Positions 21,928-32,178 of a stretch of 64,000 bases of DNA are shown here, in pieces (within the stretch, counting starts at the first letter, position 1; every line of letters begins with the position of its first letter). The notes beneath the pieces were generated by a model, which worked only from the letters and a program-made list of their open reading frames with translations, was not told the origin of the DNA and did not search any database. Source of the DNA: Purpureocillium takamizusanense (Eukaryota; Ascomycota; Sordariomycetes; Hypocreales; Ophiocordycipitaceae); assembly GCF_022605165.1 (NCBI RefSeq), contig NC_063068.1, positions 2,790,001-2,854,000 of the forward strand, given 5' to 3'. The position numbers were made by a program, and so were the translations under genes.

Positions 21928-22692
21928 TCAATCCGAATGGGCTACCAACGACTCCAGGGCTTGAGCTCCGAGGCTTTCCAGCCAGAATGTCACATCAGCT
22001 GCACCGGTCCGTCGCGCTGCGTCAAGGGGCGTGAGTTTCTCCCAAGGCGGGACAAAGTTGACCGCTTCTGCCCCTCCGTGTGAATGGAGGTACTGGGCCG
22101 TCTTGAGCTGACCTCCGTGGCACGCGTTCCATAGCGCGCAGTTGATGTCCTCTTGTGACGGTCGGCCCGCCGGCGACCCCGGGACCGCTTCCTCCACACG
22201 GTCCTGCAAGCCCAGAGTTGCGGCGTCCTGCAGCGTGACCCGGGCGCCGCGCTCGACAAGCCTGTGCGCCGTCTTGAGCTGCATGAACGCCCGCGCATCC
22301 GCCAGAGGCGTCTCGGCAATGACGCCGCCCGGAGCATCGATGTCCGCTCCAGCGTCCAGCAATGTATCGAGGAGCGCCACGTCGTCGTTGCTCGCGGCCC
22401 AATGAAGGGGGGTCTCGGAATGGGCATCGCCGATGAAGGGTGCGTTCACGTCTGCACCGGCTGCGATGAGCGCCCGAGCCGTGTCGGGTGCTTGGGGTAG
22501 ATACCCTGGCCAGTCGGCAAGGATGTGAAGAAGGGTACGGGCCTCAGTTGGGGAGCCGACATGAACGGATGCGAGCGCTGGATCCGCAGTGAGGCAGGCT
22601 GTGAGAGCATCGACATCGCCAGCGCGAAGGGCGGCGATGGCAGGCGCCACTCTTTTGTCCTCCTTGTCGACGAAGATGCTTGCGTTCGTCAT
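21928..22692 (-). CDS. Ankyrin-repeat protein of bacterial style
   Basis: One uninterrupted minus-strand exon encodes 254 residues from ATG 22692 (MTNASIF). Earlier in-frame ATGs would add an unlikely low-complexity leader. At least five ankyrin-like units are visible: IAALRAGDVDALTACLTADP, TARALIAAGADVNAPF, ETPLHWAASNDDVALLDTLL, AHRLVERGARVTLQDAATLG and LTPLDAARRTGAADVTFWL. In DINCALWNACHGGQLKTAQY the cadence (units with LHWAASNDDV, APGGVIAETPLADA and ACHGGQ) is what I know from bacterial ankyrin proteins rather than from eukaryotic scaffolds. It has no signal peptide or membrane segment, so it is probably cytosolic and protein-binding. The partner is unknown. Lack of introns and the sequence style suggest transfer from bacteria. 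Confidence 0.8.
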   Translation of the reverse strand: MTNASIFVDKEDKRVAPAIAALRAGDVDALTACLTADPALASVHVGSPTEARTLLHILADWPGYLPQAPDTARALIAAGADVNAPFIGDAHSETPLHWAASNDDVALLDTLLDAGADIDAPGGVIAETPLADARAFMQLKTAHRLVERGARVTLQDAATLGLQDRVEEAVPGSPAGRPSQEDINCALWNACHGGQLKTAQYLHSHGGAEAVNFVPPWEKLTPLDAARRTGAADVTFWLESLGAQALESLVAHSD

Positions 22693-23041
22693 GCTGTCGA
22701 TCCTCGAAGGGGGGCGATAAGATGGCAGCAGCAGAAGCAGGAGGTCGTCCGTTGACGTTGACAGCACGGCGCTGACAGGAAAGGCCAGGCATGCAACGTG
22801 AACCCGACAGGCAGTCACAAGTTCACAACGCGACACCCCGCTGCTGCGCCTTCCTCGTGTCTCGCACTCCCAGATGCAAGGCATCCGAGAACGCGGCCCC
22901 ACCTCGGTCCGGTGTGCTCCCCACGAACGGTCCGCGCCGAGCCTCCGGCGGACCTCTCACGTTTGTTCATTCGCTCGAGCTAGAAGCGTGCCATCTAAAG
23001 CACAGCAAGTTAAGGAACCCTAAATCTACGTTGTCGTCATG
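22693..23041. other. Spacer between ankyrin and GNAT-like genes
   Basis: This should include the ankyrin gene promoter and the 3' UTR of the GNAT-like gene, both on the minus strand. Nothing else is seen. Confidence 0.55.
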
Positions 23042-24334
23042 CTACTCAGTATTTACAGAATCTAGGTTGACCCACAGCCAGTAGACGTCCCAACGCCACT
23101 GAGCGCCCAACCGCCGAAACGTCGCAATGCTCGCTGCGTTACTGCGCTCAACACCAGCCATCGCGATCAGGTCCGACTCTGCGATCTCTCCATAGGACTG
23201 GGCTCGGGACACTGGAGGTTCCAATGCCCCTTTGTCGCGCAATCGCCGGACAACAGCCCCAGCAAGACCCATGCCCCGGTACGTCGGCGCCACGTAGAGC
23301 GTGCTGACGGCGCCGTCTCGTCCCGTAAAGGCATATGCGACGGCCTTGCCTTGATCCGTCCCGGCTTCTTCGCGGATCGTAGCGTTCGGGAGTTCGTTGA
23401 GTTGCGCAACGCTCATGCGCTCATGCTCTGCCAGGATGTCCCCGTGATCGCTCAGCTGGACAGTACTCCACACAAGCCCTTGAGGCAGCCCGTGCGAAGA
23501 ACCGTCCGGAGCTACTGTAATGGCGTCCGGGTTGCCTCGGGCGGAAAATATGTACTTGCCGTACGGCCCGTTACGTCCCATTACTAGTCCTGCTCTTGAC
23601 AGCAGTGCTGCTAGCGTTGTCTGAACATTGCCAAGGAGGACGCTGTTCTTGCCGGGCTGGACGGGACTTCTCTCCTGAGTCGCGGCTGGAACCTTTGATA
23701 GAATGGCGAGGAGTTGACAGGTAGCCATGTCCAAGACTTCGGAGCTGAACGGTAGGCTGGTCCCGTCCGGCGCAGCCGGAACACTCGGCAACCCGGTATC
23801 CTGCGTCGATCCGACGCCGTCAAGGAGTTCGAGAGATGAAAACGGCCATATTTCGGTGCCGGGGTGATTGTCTCGGTCTATGAGGGCGATTGTCCAGACA
23901 TCGTCCACCCCAAAGCTGGCCGCCTTCTTCATTGCGTCGGGGGTCCCATTGTGCGGTAGAGACACAGTACATAAAATGGTGTTGTTTCGAACTCCCGCAC
24001 CAAATTGAATCGTTCTCAATATCGGTAGGGAGAACGGGAGCCGTTTGACCAGGAAGCTGATGATGTCACTTTCATGTTTGACGGGACTCGATGAGCAGCC
24101 CGATTGCAGCACAAACCGACCGTCCGGTTGGCGGGCGTATACTTGGACGGCCGGAGGCATGACAAAAGTGTTTGAGATTCCATTGATCTGCCAGCTCCGA
24201 CGCGGCGAGAGCAGTCTAAAATGAAGACAAGGCCTATGACTCATCCGCGTCAACTTGTCAGCACGTTGCCTCAAAATGTCTAAAGCCGATTGCGTCCCCG
24301 CCGCACCAAGTTGGTTGGGGCTGGACTCGATCAT
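23042..24334 (-). CDS. GNAT-like acetyltransferase (FR47-type C-terminus)
   Basis: A single minus-strand exon encodes 430 residues from ATG 24334. The C-terminal 110 residues resemble the GNAT fold: AVAYAFTGRDGAVSTLYVAP is strand 4 leading to the acetyl-CoA loop, then TYRGMGLAGAVVRRLRDKG (R/Q-x-x-G-x-G/A motif A), and later MAGVERSNAASIATFRRLGA, the usual N-x-x-S-x-x-x-x-x-x-x-G block near the end. The N-terminal 300 residues match nothing I can name. GNAT enzymes move an acetyl group from acetyl-CoA to an amine; the acceptor here is unknown. It could be a detoxifying or self-protection enzyme, judging only from its place between an ankyrin gene and an efflux-type transporter gene. Confidence 0.7.
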   Translation of the reverse strand: MIESSPNQLGAAGTQSALDILRQRADKLTRMSHRPCLHFRLLSPRRSWQINGISNTFVMPPAVQVYARQPDGRFVLQSGCSSSPVKHESDIISFLVKRLPFSLPILRTIQFGAGVRNNTILCTVSLPHNGTPDAMKKAASFGVDDVWTIALIDRDNHPGTEIWPFSSLELLDGVGSTQDTGLPSVPAAPDGTSLPFSSEVLDMATCQLLAILSKVPAATQERSPVQPGKNSVLLGNVQTTLAALLSRAGLVMGRNGPYGKYIFSARGNPDAITVAPDGSSHGLPQGLVWSTVQLSDHGDILAEHERMSVAQLNELPNATIREEAGTDQGKAVAYAFTGRDGAVSTLYVAPTYRGMGLAGAVVRRLRDKGALEPPVSRAQSYGEIAESDLIAMAGVERSNAASIATFRRLGAQWRWDVYWLWVNLDSVNTE

Positions 24335-24468
24335 TGAATATTGACAGCGTAAACTAACGAATGTGTAAACCGACTCTATGGCGTATATCGCCCCTCCTTA
24401 TTAGACGCAACGGAGGGCAGCACTAATCGAGGCAGTCGAGAGCCGACCCCGCGACGCAACATCATGAC

Positions 24469-26135
24469 CTACTTGGCCTTTGCGTGCCCAAAGGCCATCC
24501 TCCCCTGCCATCGCCGCAGCCTCTGTCCATATATCTGCAGAAACACAATGAAAAAGACGGAAGCAAACGTGATGCCGGCCTGCGCCCCCAGCGCCTTGGC
24601 CGGCCCTCCGCGCTCGACCCACGCGATCTGAATGTACGTCGCCATGAAGCCTGCCCAGTTGCGGCTGGCCGTGACCCAAGCGCTCACCTCGCCCGACCCC
24701 TCGGGGTAGCAGTCGAGCAGGTACGCGTTGATGGCCGTCGTGACGATCATGACGCCGAAGCACTGCAGGGCGGCGAACACGGCCAGCACCATGTAGTGCC
24801 AGTGGTGCTCGAATCCCAGGCCCAGCAGGATGAGGCTCACGCACAGGATCAGCGTCGCCGGGTACGTGATGATGAGGCGGGCCTCGGGATCGAGGCGCCC
24901 GGCGTGGCGGCGCGTGTAGAAGCGGCCGATGGCATCGTGCAGGAAGTGGCCCGCGAACCACCCGGCCAGGACGCCGACGATGCCGAAAAAGTAAAAGTAG
25001 CCGAGCCCGCGCGTGTCGAAGCCGTAGATGTTGGTCAGCCAGATGGCGATGGTGGTGTTGACGCCAATGACCCACGCGAAGTTGAGGAAGTAGTAGACGA
25101 GGACGAGCAGCACGGGCAGCTTGGTGATGGCAACGACGGGCCGTGCGAGACACTGCGTCAGGCTGCGATGCTTCCACGACCGCGCCTGCTGCGCTCCGAG
25201 GAGTCGACCCACATACGAGCCCCTGGGCACGGGGGGCGCCTTGCGATCGAACAAGGTCTCGTCGAGGAACAGCACCAGGATCCAGCCGAGGCCGGAGAGT
25301 ATGGTGCAGACCCAAAACGCCCAGCGCCAGTCCACGTCTGACACGATAAAGGACGCAATCAGGGGGCCGAGGTAGGGGCTCAGGATGATGGAAAACTCAA
25401 TGTAGTTGATGACGCGCGGGTGCTCGTGGAAGAAGAAGAGGTCCTTGATCCACATGAGCGCGCCGCCCTGGCCGACGCTGCAGAAGAAGCCGTTGATGAT
25501 GCGCGCCGCGAGGTACGACTGGAAGCTGGTGGCCGCGCCAGACCACGCGCAGGTGGCCACCATGACTGTCTGGAAGATGAAGGTGACGGGCCATCGCCCA
25601 AAGTAGGCCGCCAGGGGTACGACGAAGAGCCCGCAGGCGCCGATGGTGAAGAGGTTACCAACAACGGCGCGCTGGACCTCGGCCTGCGAGAGATGCCACT
25701 CGCTACAAAGTATCACAGATATATTAGCTATTTGATGGATTGCCACGACGGGCCCGCTGGTCTCGACCGGGCTCAAGAGAATTCTGTAGGGGTCACAATG
25801 CCATCTACTTACAACGACTGGTGGATGACCGTTATGATGGCCGTGCCACCCGTATAATCCGCCAGGAAAGCAATGTACGCCATGATGGCGACCAGGGCCC
25901 ATTTCCTCCGCGAATTCCAGTTGAGCGGATCGTCGGGCGTGTCGAGCGGCTGCGGGATAAGCACGTAGCGCCCATCGGCGCTGGTCTTGAGCCGCGCGGC
26001 ATTGTCAGGGTATCGGCTTGGGTCGACGACGTAGCCATTGAGCGCCTCGCTCTCCTCGTCAATGTCCGGGTCCGCGACCGTGCGCACGACGTCGGAGGCG
26101 GGCTTCTCGGCAGATGTTGGCGATGGCTGAGACAT
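24469..26135 (-). CDS. Major facilitator superfamily transporter (DHA1-like)
   Basis: Two minus-strand exons, 26135-25813 and 25702-24469, encode 518 residues. The 110-nt intron joins ITVIHQSF to EWHLSQAEVQRAV. The cytosolic N-terminus contains LDTPDDPLNWNSRRKWALV, the entry typical of fungal MFS drug and polyamine exporters. About 12 hydrophobic segments follow, with AAYFGRWPVTFIFQ in the loop 2-3 position and INGFFCSVGQGGALMWIKDLFF and DWRWAFWVCTILSGLGW in the first half. A charged central loop holds DETLFDRKAPPVPRG. It should export small molecules at the plasma membrane by proton antiport. The substrate is unknown. It lies 134 bp upstream of the GNAT-like gene on the same strand. Confidence 0.9.
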
Positions 26136-27885
26136 GCTTGTTGGGGTATGTATGTATGTCTTTGATCGCGCGCGCGCACACGCAAGTGCCTGGGGTTACG
26201 CCTCGTGGCACACTGCAGGAGGAGGGGGAAAGAAAAAACCTGGAAGGAAGGGGGCAGTCTCCCTGGGACGTATCAACTGTCGGCGCAAGGAGTCGTCACA
26301 GGCATCACAGGCAGAGAAGAGAGGAAGCACAGATGCGGCAGTGGGGGGGGGGGGGAGGGAGGGAGAGGCGGCGGGGTGATCGATCACATACCGCCGTAGG
26401 AGAGTTGCATGCATCTGGTCCTGGTCCCTGCGCCGCTGCTACGACTCTCGACCAACCTCTTACTTTGAGACTACGACTCTGTCCATACAGACGGCCCTGG
26501 CAGGAGGGGGGAGGAGAAATAACATGAAAGAGGGGAGGGGGATGGACGATGGCACGGGCACGGGCACTACGTTGCAAGTCGCTCATGCTCCAACCACTCG
26601 AGGCAGCCCGTTCCTCGATGTGATGCCAAAGAGCCCATCACAACCCGAACCAAGAACAATTTTTAATACAAATCGACCAGCATGCTTGGACGTGGCGCTC
26701 CAGGTTACAGGGGTGGGGAAGGCCGGGACGCGGGCCGGAGATGCAGGGCCGGCCCATGGACCCACTCTGTGCCGCACCCGCCCGGGGGACCCCGCCAGCC
26801 CGCCACAAAATCTACCATCCAAAAGCAGGCAGGCAGGGGTCGCCGGCGCCCCGGGGTGGGCTGCTGCTTCTGCTTCCCTCCCAAAACTCCGCATCGACGA
26901 GAAAGAAACTTGGCGATCCAATCCCCGCTTACCGTTCCCGGGGTGTCGTCGGGCTAACTTACGCAACTAAAACCAAACCACCCCTTGCCAGGCCGGGCCA
27001 GCGTACCGATTCCATGTCGACTTTGTGTACTACAACTAAACTACGCCTTCGCTGACCTCGACCAACAAGTGCAGCATCCATCCATCATCCAGCCCTCTTC
27101 ACTTGCGATGTGCCGCCTCCGTCATGGTCTGAAACTGCGCCCGCCCGTGGTTTGTTTGTTTGGTTCCCTCCGACAAGATCCTTGACCGCGAGCCCGTGCA
27201 GGAAGCAGACCGTTACCGCTCTCGAACGAAGCCGAGTCGCCGCGGAGGAGCCGCAGCCTTGTCTCTTTTGCATAAGAAGGGGTTAGTTACTCTTGCGGAA
27301 GGAAATTTTTACTATTTGCCTACGTCCGTCCATACAAGTCAGATGGGTGCTTGCGGCACAGTGGGACTTTTTTTTGAGGCTGACATGACCTGGGCTGATG
27401 GGCGGTTGATCAACATAAAGGCATCTCAGGCAGCAATCAAAGTCATGATGACCCACTAGCCCACACCAGACGAGCTGGTGGCAGCTTGTATACCGTGCGC
27501 GGCGTGGCCAAATGGAGATGTGCCCAGTGGGCAAATAGTGTTTCCATTGCGTCCATGCCTACCTTGACGGCCAGCATGGGATCGCCACCATCGAGGATGC
27601 CTTGTCCGGGCACAGCTCCTTTGCGCTCAGCTCACAGACGTAGCGTACGGGTGGTCGAGCATGTAAAATCAAACAGCTGGCACCACAGTCGTCACGACAA
27701 ACTTCATCGAAGTCATGAACGGAACGGCAGACGTCTTCTTTGTCGGTACCGAGCTGCCCATGCCTTCACCAGTCGTGTCTGAGCACCTTTGAAGTGTGTG
27801 CTCCTTCCAGCACGGTGGAAGCCATACTCGCCAGCCTCTCTCCCCTCTGCCCTCTGCCCTCTCCCCTTCGTCGCAGGCAGCATTG
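26136..27885. other. 1.75 kb spacer between divergent MFS and SAT4-like genes
   Basis: This contains both promoters. A 12-14 G run occurs at about 26342-26355, and several short open frames overlap without recognisable content. No RNA gene is seen. Confidence 0.5.
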
Positions 27886-29234
27886 ATGTCCGCACACGAT
27901 GCCTCCTCCGCATACGGCGGCAGAGGCCCTCTGCTCCTGGGTGTGTCGTGGGCCGAGGCCGCCGTTGCAATCATCTTGATCGGCCTGCGAGCCAAGACAG
28001 CATCGCTATGCCCGCCAGGCCATCTGCTGTCGACTGGCATCTTTGGCTTGCGTTGGGATTTCTGCTGGGTTATATTTGCGTTGGTGAGGCCCCCCGTCCT
28101 ACGTATCTTCCTGTTTTGGAAGAAAAGAGGATTTCGTGCAAGTAAATGCTCACACTGCGCCACACAGGCATTGGCACTCTCCGCTCAGGTCCTCATGACC
28201 ATTAGCGCTCGCTACGGCCTCGGCAACCACGAAGGCCTCCTTTCCGACGAAGAGATCGTCCAGACAAACTTCTGGAGCTGGATGGCGCAGGTGGTCGCGA
28301 TTCTCGCCATGGCCGTGGGCAGACTCGCCGTCATAGCCTTCCTCGTCACGCTCCAGGCCCGGACCCTCATCGCCGGTCGCTGGCTACTGTATCTCGTTGG
28401 CGCCGCGCAGGGTCTCATTAACCTGGGCGAGGTCATCTTGATCCTGCGGCAGTGCGACCCTATACAGAAGCTCTGGGACCATAACGTGCCGGGGACGTGC
28501 GATCTCGTGCTTCTCTGCTCGCAAATTGGCTTTGCCCAAGGGAGTAAGTCAACTTGCACGGGTGAAAAGCAAGGCGTGCGTGAGGCTGATGGTATTCAGG
28601 CATTGGCTCGGCGGCCGACATATTCCTCGCCTTCTACCCCGTTTATATCATCGGGTCACTTCAGCACATGAAGCTCCGTTTAAAGATTGGCCTTTGTCTC
28701 ATCATGAGCGGCGGCGTAGTGTAAGTATCTTAGCCATTCTTTTATTCCCTCCGGAGTACTCGTCATGCATGCTAACCCTTGGGCTACAGAGCGGGCGTTG
28801 CCGGCATCAACAAGACCGTCGCCATTGCTACCATCACGCAGACGCAGGACATCACCTACGCAATTGCCAAGCTCAACACATGGGTCTTGACCGAAATGTG
28901 GTTCATCATCATCTTCGGCTCTATCCCTGTCCTGCGGCCCTTCTTCGTGCGCTTCTCGCAAAGCATCAAGGCCACGGCTGGGAGTTCGCGCTCCGGACAG
29001 AGGGGAACCGGCCGCTCCGCCAAGTCCAGCCGCAGTCGCGAGCAAGACGACGCCTGGATGCAGCTCTACGACAGGCCCGCTGCCTTCCGCGCCGATCGTG
29101 AGCCTTCCCTCACAAGCCAAGAGCCTGATGACCACGCCGGGACTGAGGATGAGCATTATCTGACCGATAGAGGGTCTGGACACGTCATCATCGTAACCAA
29201 GGACGTTTCCGTCGTGAGCGAGAGGAATCCCTGA
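27886..29234 (+). CDS. SAT4/rhodopsin-like seven-transmembrane protein
   Basis: Four exons (27886-28083, 28168-28543, 28600-28720, 28790-29234) encode 379 residues. Splicing joins WVIFAL to ALALSAQVLM, FAQG to SIGSAADIF, and SGGVV to AGVAG. The order of features is that of the fungal rhodopsin/SAT4 family: seven hydrophobic segments, the loop CDPIQKLWDHNVPGTCDLVL after segment 4 (family CxPxxxxWd...GxC pattern), SAADIFLAFYPVYII, and a hydrophilic cytosolic tail of about 90 residues. Family members at the plasma membrane include PTH11-like G-protein-coupled receptors that sense surfaces or host cues. The CFEM domain of true PTH11 is absent. The first transmembrane region is shorter than usual, so the 5' end could differ. 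Confidence 0.85.
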
Positions 29235-29785
29235 CCAATTTCGGACTTCATCCTCTTAGACTCTGCAGAAAACATTATATTGCTTCGAATATGAAACGTT
29301 GGAACGCTATCGTGTGCATGTCAAGAAGTACTGCAGGTCAGGTTGCCACGATATAACGGCTCAACCGCAGCCCCATGTTCGAATCGGCGTCCCCCCCCCC
29401 TCCCCTGTAGCACAAGGAGTCGAGCTGGAGAATTTCAAATAACCCCTCAAACACGCCCTTGCGGAAATAACGATTCCCAAGCTCGTTTGGTGAAATTATG
29501 GGCGAATTCATGCAGGTAAGCTGCAGCGTAACCTATTGTTGGTGGCGCACTTTCTCGATGCGGGATAGCAGCCGGGCGTGACGGAAGATATCCCGGCACA
29601 GCACTAACGCAGTAGACGCAAGCGCTTCAAGATAGATGAACATCAGCCCATCCTTCAGGGTAGCACTTGGACTCCAACGCGAGTCGGGGTACCAATCCGG
29701 GCCACCATCTTGAAGGAACAGACATCTCTTTCACGCGCCATCGATTCCATCATCCCAGCGCCCAGCCGCATCGAACAAGCACAGC
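29235..29785. other. Spacer between SAT4-like and O-methyltransferase genes
   Basis: This probably holds the 3' UTR of the SAT4-like gene and the promoter of the methyltransferase, both on the plus strand. A C run lies at about 29391-29402. No gene is seen. Confidence 0.55.
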
Positions 29786-31259
29786 ATGAGCGTCCAGGAA
29801 CAGCTCGAGAGGTTGCAGCGTCTGGCATCTCAGGATGCGGAAGGGGACGGCTCGGCTCACAAGGCTCTGCTCAAGGGCATCCGGGACCTTCAGCTGACTG
29901 TGGAATCGCCAATCGAGACGACCTCGCGGCTCAATTTTCAGGCATGATGGATTGCCTTCTCAGAGACGGGCAGAGGAACTTCATGCTGACCGGGATGCAG
30001 ATTATGCAAAGTATTTGTAGTCGTATTGCGCTCGAGTACAAACTGTTGCATACACTCGTCGCCCGGGATGGAAAACCCATCACTGCTTCCGAGCTGGCGA
30101 GCGAGTCTGGCGCAGATGAGCTCTTGATCAGTGCGTATTCACTTGGCAAGCTTATTATAACCCATCACTGATGGTGTGGCCCGCCGTGCAGTTCGAGTCA
30201 TGCGCGTACTCGCCCCCATTGGGCTATGCGACGAGGTCGGGCCTCAGACATATGCCTCAAATGTCAACACGCGTTTCAGAGTCTTACCAGGTTCGATTGG
30301 GGCAGAAAAACACCAGTAAGTCATGGCCTATCCAAGATTCAAAACCTCAATAGAGCTGACCGACCTTACCATAGCTTTGATCTTGATTTTGGGATGGTAA
30401 GAATTATTCGTGAGAGCATAGCATTTGCGTGCTGACATGTCCAACTATCAGGGCGGCCGGCTTGTGGAATATATGCGCGGGCCCGGAATCCACCAGTTTG
30501 CCGACGAGCCAGGAGAGGTGACACTTTTCGAGTACGCCCTCGGCACCAAGACCATCTTTGGCCATCTTGAAAGGAACGAGGAGCAGAAGAAGTCTTTTGA
30601 CGACTACATGGCGTCCCGACGAATGCCAAACGCGCCTCAGTGGTTCGAAATCTTTCCGGCGGTGCAGCAGCTAGGTGACGTGCGAGGAGATGCGGCCGTT
30701 CTCCTGGTCGATGTCGGCGGCGGACCAGGACAGGAACTCGCACGTTTCAAAGAACGGCATCCCGAAAAGCCCGGACGACTGATTTTGCAAGACCTCCCGT
30801 TGACACTGCGGCGAATCGAGAAACTTCCTGAGGGTATTGAAGCGATGGAGTATGATTTTTTCACACCTCAGCCAGTCAAGGGTAGGACCACCGCTTCATG
30901 TTGCGCATGTTGCATGTCATGAAACTGACGTGCTCATAGGTGCGCGCGCGTACTTTCTCCGCGACGTGTTGCACAACTGGTCCGATTCCAAGAGCGAGAG
31001 AATTCTCTCGCGTATAGTAGAAGCCATGGACCCCGAGTACTCGACGCTGCTCATTGACGACTATGTCTTGCCCGATACAGATGCGGACCTGCGAGCTGCT
31101 GAAATGGACATCCTCATGTGGTTACACACTTCAGGGCTGGAGAGGACTGTATCGCAATGGGAAGCGCTCTTCTCCAAGGTCGGCCTTGAGTTGGTAAAGA
31201 TCTGGAGAGCTGAAAGGGGGAATGAGTCAGTCATTGAAACGCGTGTGCGCAGGCGGTAG
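29786..31259 (+). CDS. Class II (plant-type) O-methyltransferase
   Basis: Six exons (29786-29941, 30001-30130, 30192-30315, 30375-30396, 30452-30881, 30940-31259) encode 393 residues. The helical dimerisation half includes ALLKGIRDLQLTVESPIETT and ICSRIALEYKLLHTLVA. The SAM-binding motif LLVDVGGGPGQEL lies near residue 230, and the catalytic His299 is in RDVLHNWSD. A C-terminal LLIDDYVLPDTDADLRAAEM block follows. It transfers a methyl group from S-adenosylmethionine to a hydroxyl of a small aromatic or polyketide-like molecule; the substrate is unknown. Intron 1 (29942-30000) has to be GC-AG (CAG|GCATGA), because the exon runs into a TGA otherwise. Exon 4 is only 22 nt. No polyketide synthase or NRPS gene is present in the window. 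Confidence 0.9.
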
Positions 31260-31456
31260 GTCGACGCTCAGCGCGCGCCTGCGGCATGTGAGGATGCAAC
31301 AGTATTTCCAGCAACAGCCGGATGAGCTCCAGCCCGTCTTACAGGAAGATAGCCACCAAAAAGAATAGAGCGATGGACTTTATCCCAGCTTAATGTCCAG
31401 CTGGTGGGGAGCTGGCCATGATCTGCAGTACATCGCAACTAAAAGTCGGTCTGCTT

Positions 31457-31922
31457 ATCCCTTTGGGTGTGCGAAGGCCACCCCCAATGTCGCGAAACAG
31501 GGATATGGGCCAATGAGGGCATGGCCCGATGACCGGTACTTCCATTTATTAGGTAGCTTCACCACGATAGAAGTTCATGCAATCTGGCGGGGTACAAATT
31601 GCTACATTACGTTGATCACAGCACTTATGCGTCTCAGTCGGTCAGTCTGCATGCGTTACCAATTCGCCTGATAGCTGGCGCCGCCAGCTGCTTACGCTCG
31701 CGGTAGGCAATTAGGATATTGAATGCCTCGTCGCTGGCTATTACTAGGTATGGCCTCGAAAACCTGAGAAGGATCTCTGAAATCAATTGCATAGGAAATT
31801 GGCTGACGAGCCTTCTGTTGACCCTACGCGTTACGCCTTGCGTATCTTGGATGTAGACAGGGATTGCCGGCCGCGGGTGGGTCCAGTGACTTCACGGGTG
31901 GCCTTCGCACACTCAAAGGGAT
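31457..31922. mobile_element. Putative MITE (non-autonomous DNA transposon), 466 bp
   Basis: Bases 31457-31483 and 31896-31922 are inverted copies of one another, matching at 26 of 27 positions (ATCCCTTTG[G/A]GTGTGCGAAGGCCACCC). The enclosed roughly 410 bp is AT-richer than nearby genes and has no coding capacity. Terminal inverted repeats of this length around a short non-coding core are the hallmark of miniature inverted-repeat elements. I could not find a clear target-site duplication, so the exact ends are uncertain. A 7-bp-stem palindrome (AGCTGGC/GCCAGCT) lies inside at about 31675. Confidence 0.65.
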
Positions 31923-32091
31923 GGCGGCGTTGAGAGCGGATCGTCGCAGCGCCTGTCGCGTTTCTCGTTTTCAGACTCGTGAGGTAGTGCTCCTGTCGAT
32001 CATGCATCGCCACTGCCGGACCGCTGCCGCGAACCCTGAGCCACCTATGTCAGCTTCTATTATTGCCGCGACACGAAGCCGACAAGATGGA

Positions 32092-32098
32092 TATAAAA
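32092..32098 (+). promoter_or_regulatory. TATA box of the lysozyme gene
   Basis: TATAAAA lies 81 bp before the lysozyme ATG, a suitable position for a fungal core promoter. Confidence 0.6.
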
Positions 32099-32178
32099 GG
32101 CGATCTCGACTGTCCTGTGAGCTACTCAGCCTCTTGTGATGTACGCATTGATAGACAGCAAGCGCGAAACCGTCAAAA

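Larger units (their letters stand above)
31260..32178. other. Spacer between O-methyltransferase and lysozyme genes, holding a MITE-like element
   Basis: No gene is seen. About half of this spacer is the inverted-repeat-bounded segment described separately (31457-31922). The right end carries the TATA box of the lysozyme gene. Confidence 0.6.

Noticed and set aside
26583..26966. 127-codon minus-strand frame in the MFS/SAT4 spacer
   Set aside because: No motif, composition biased to Arg/Pro/Gly, and a competing frame of similar length on the other strand.
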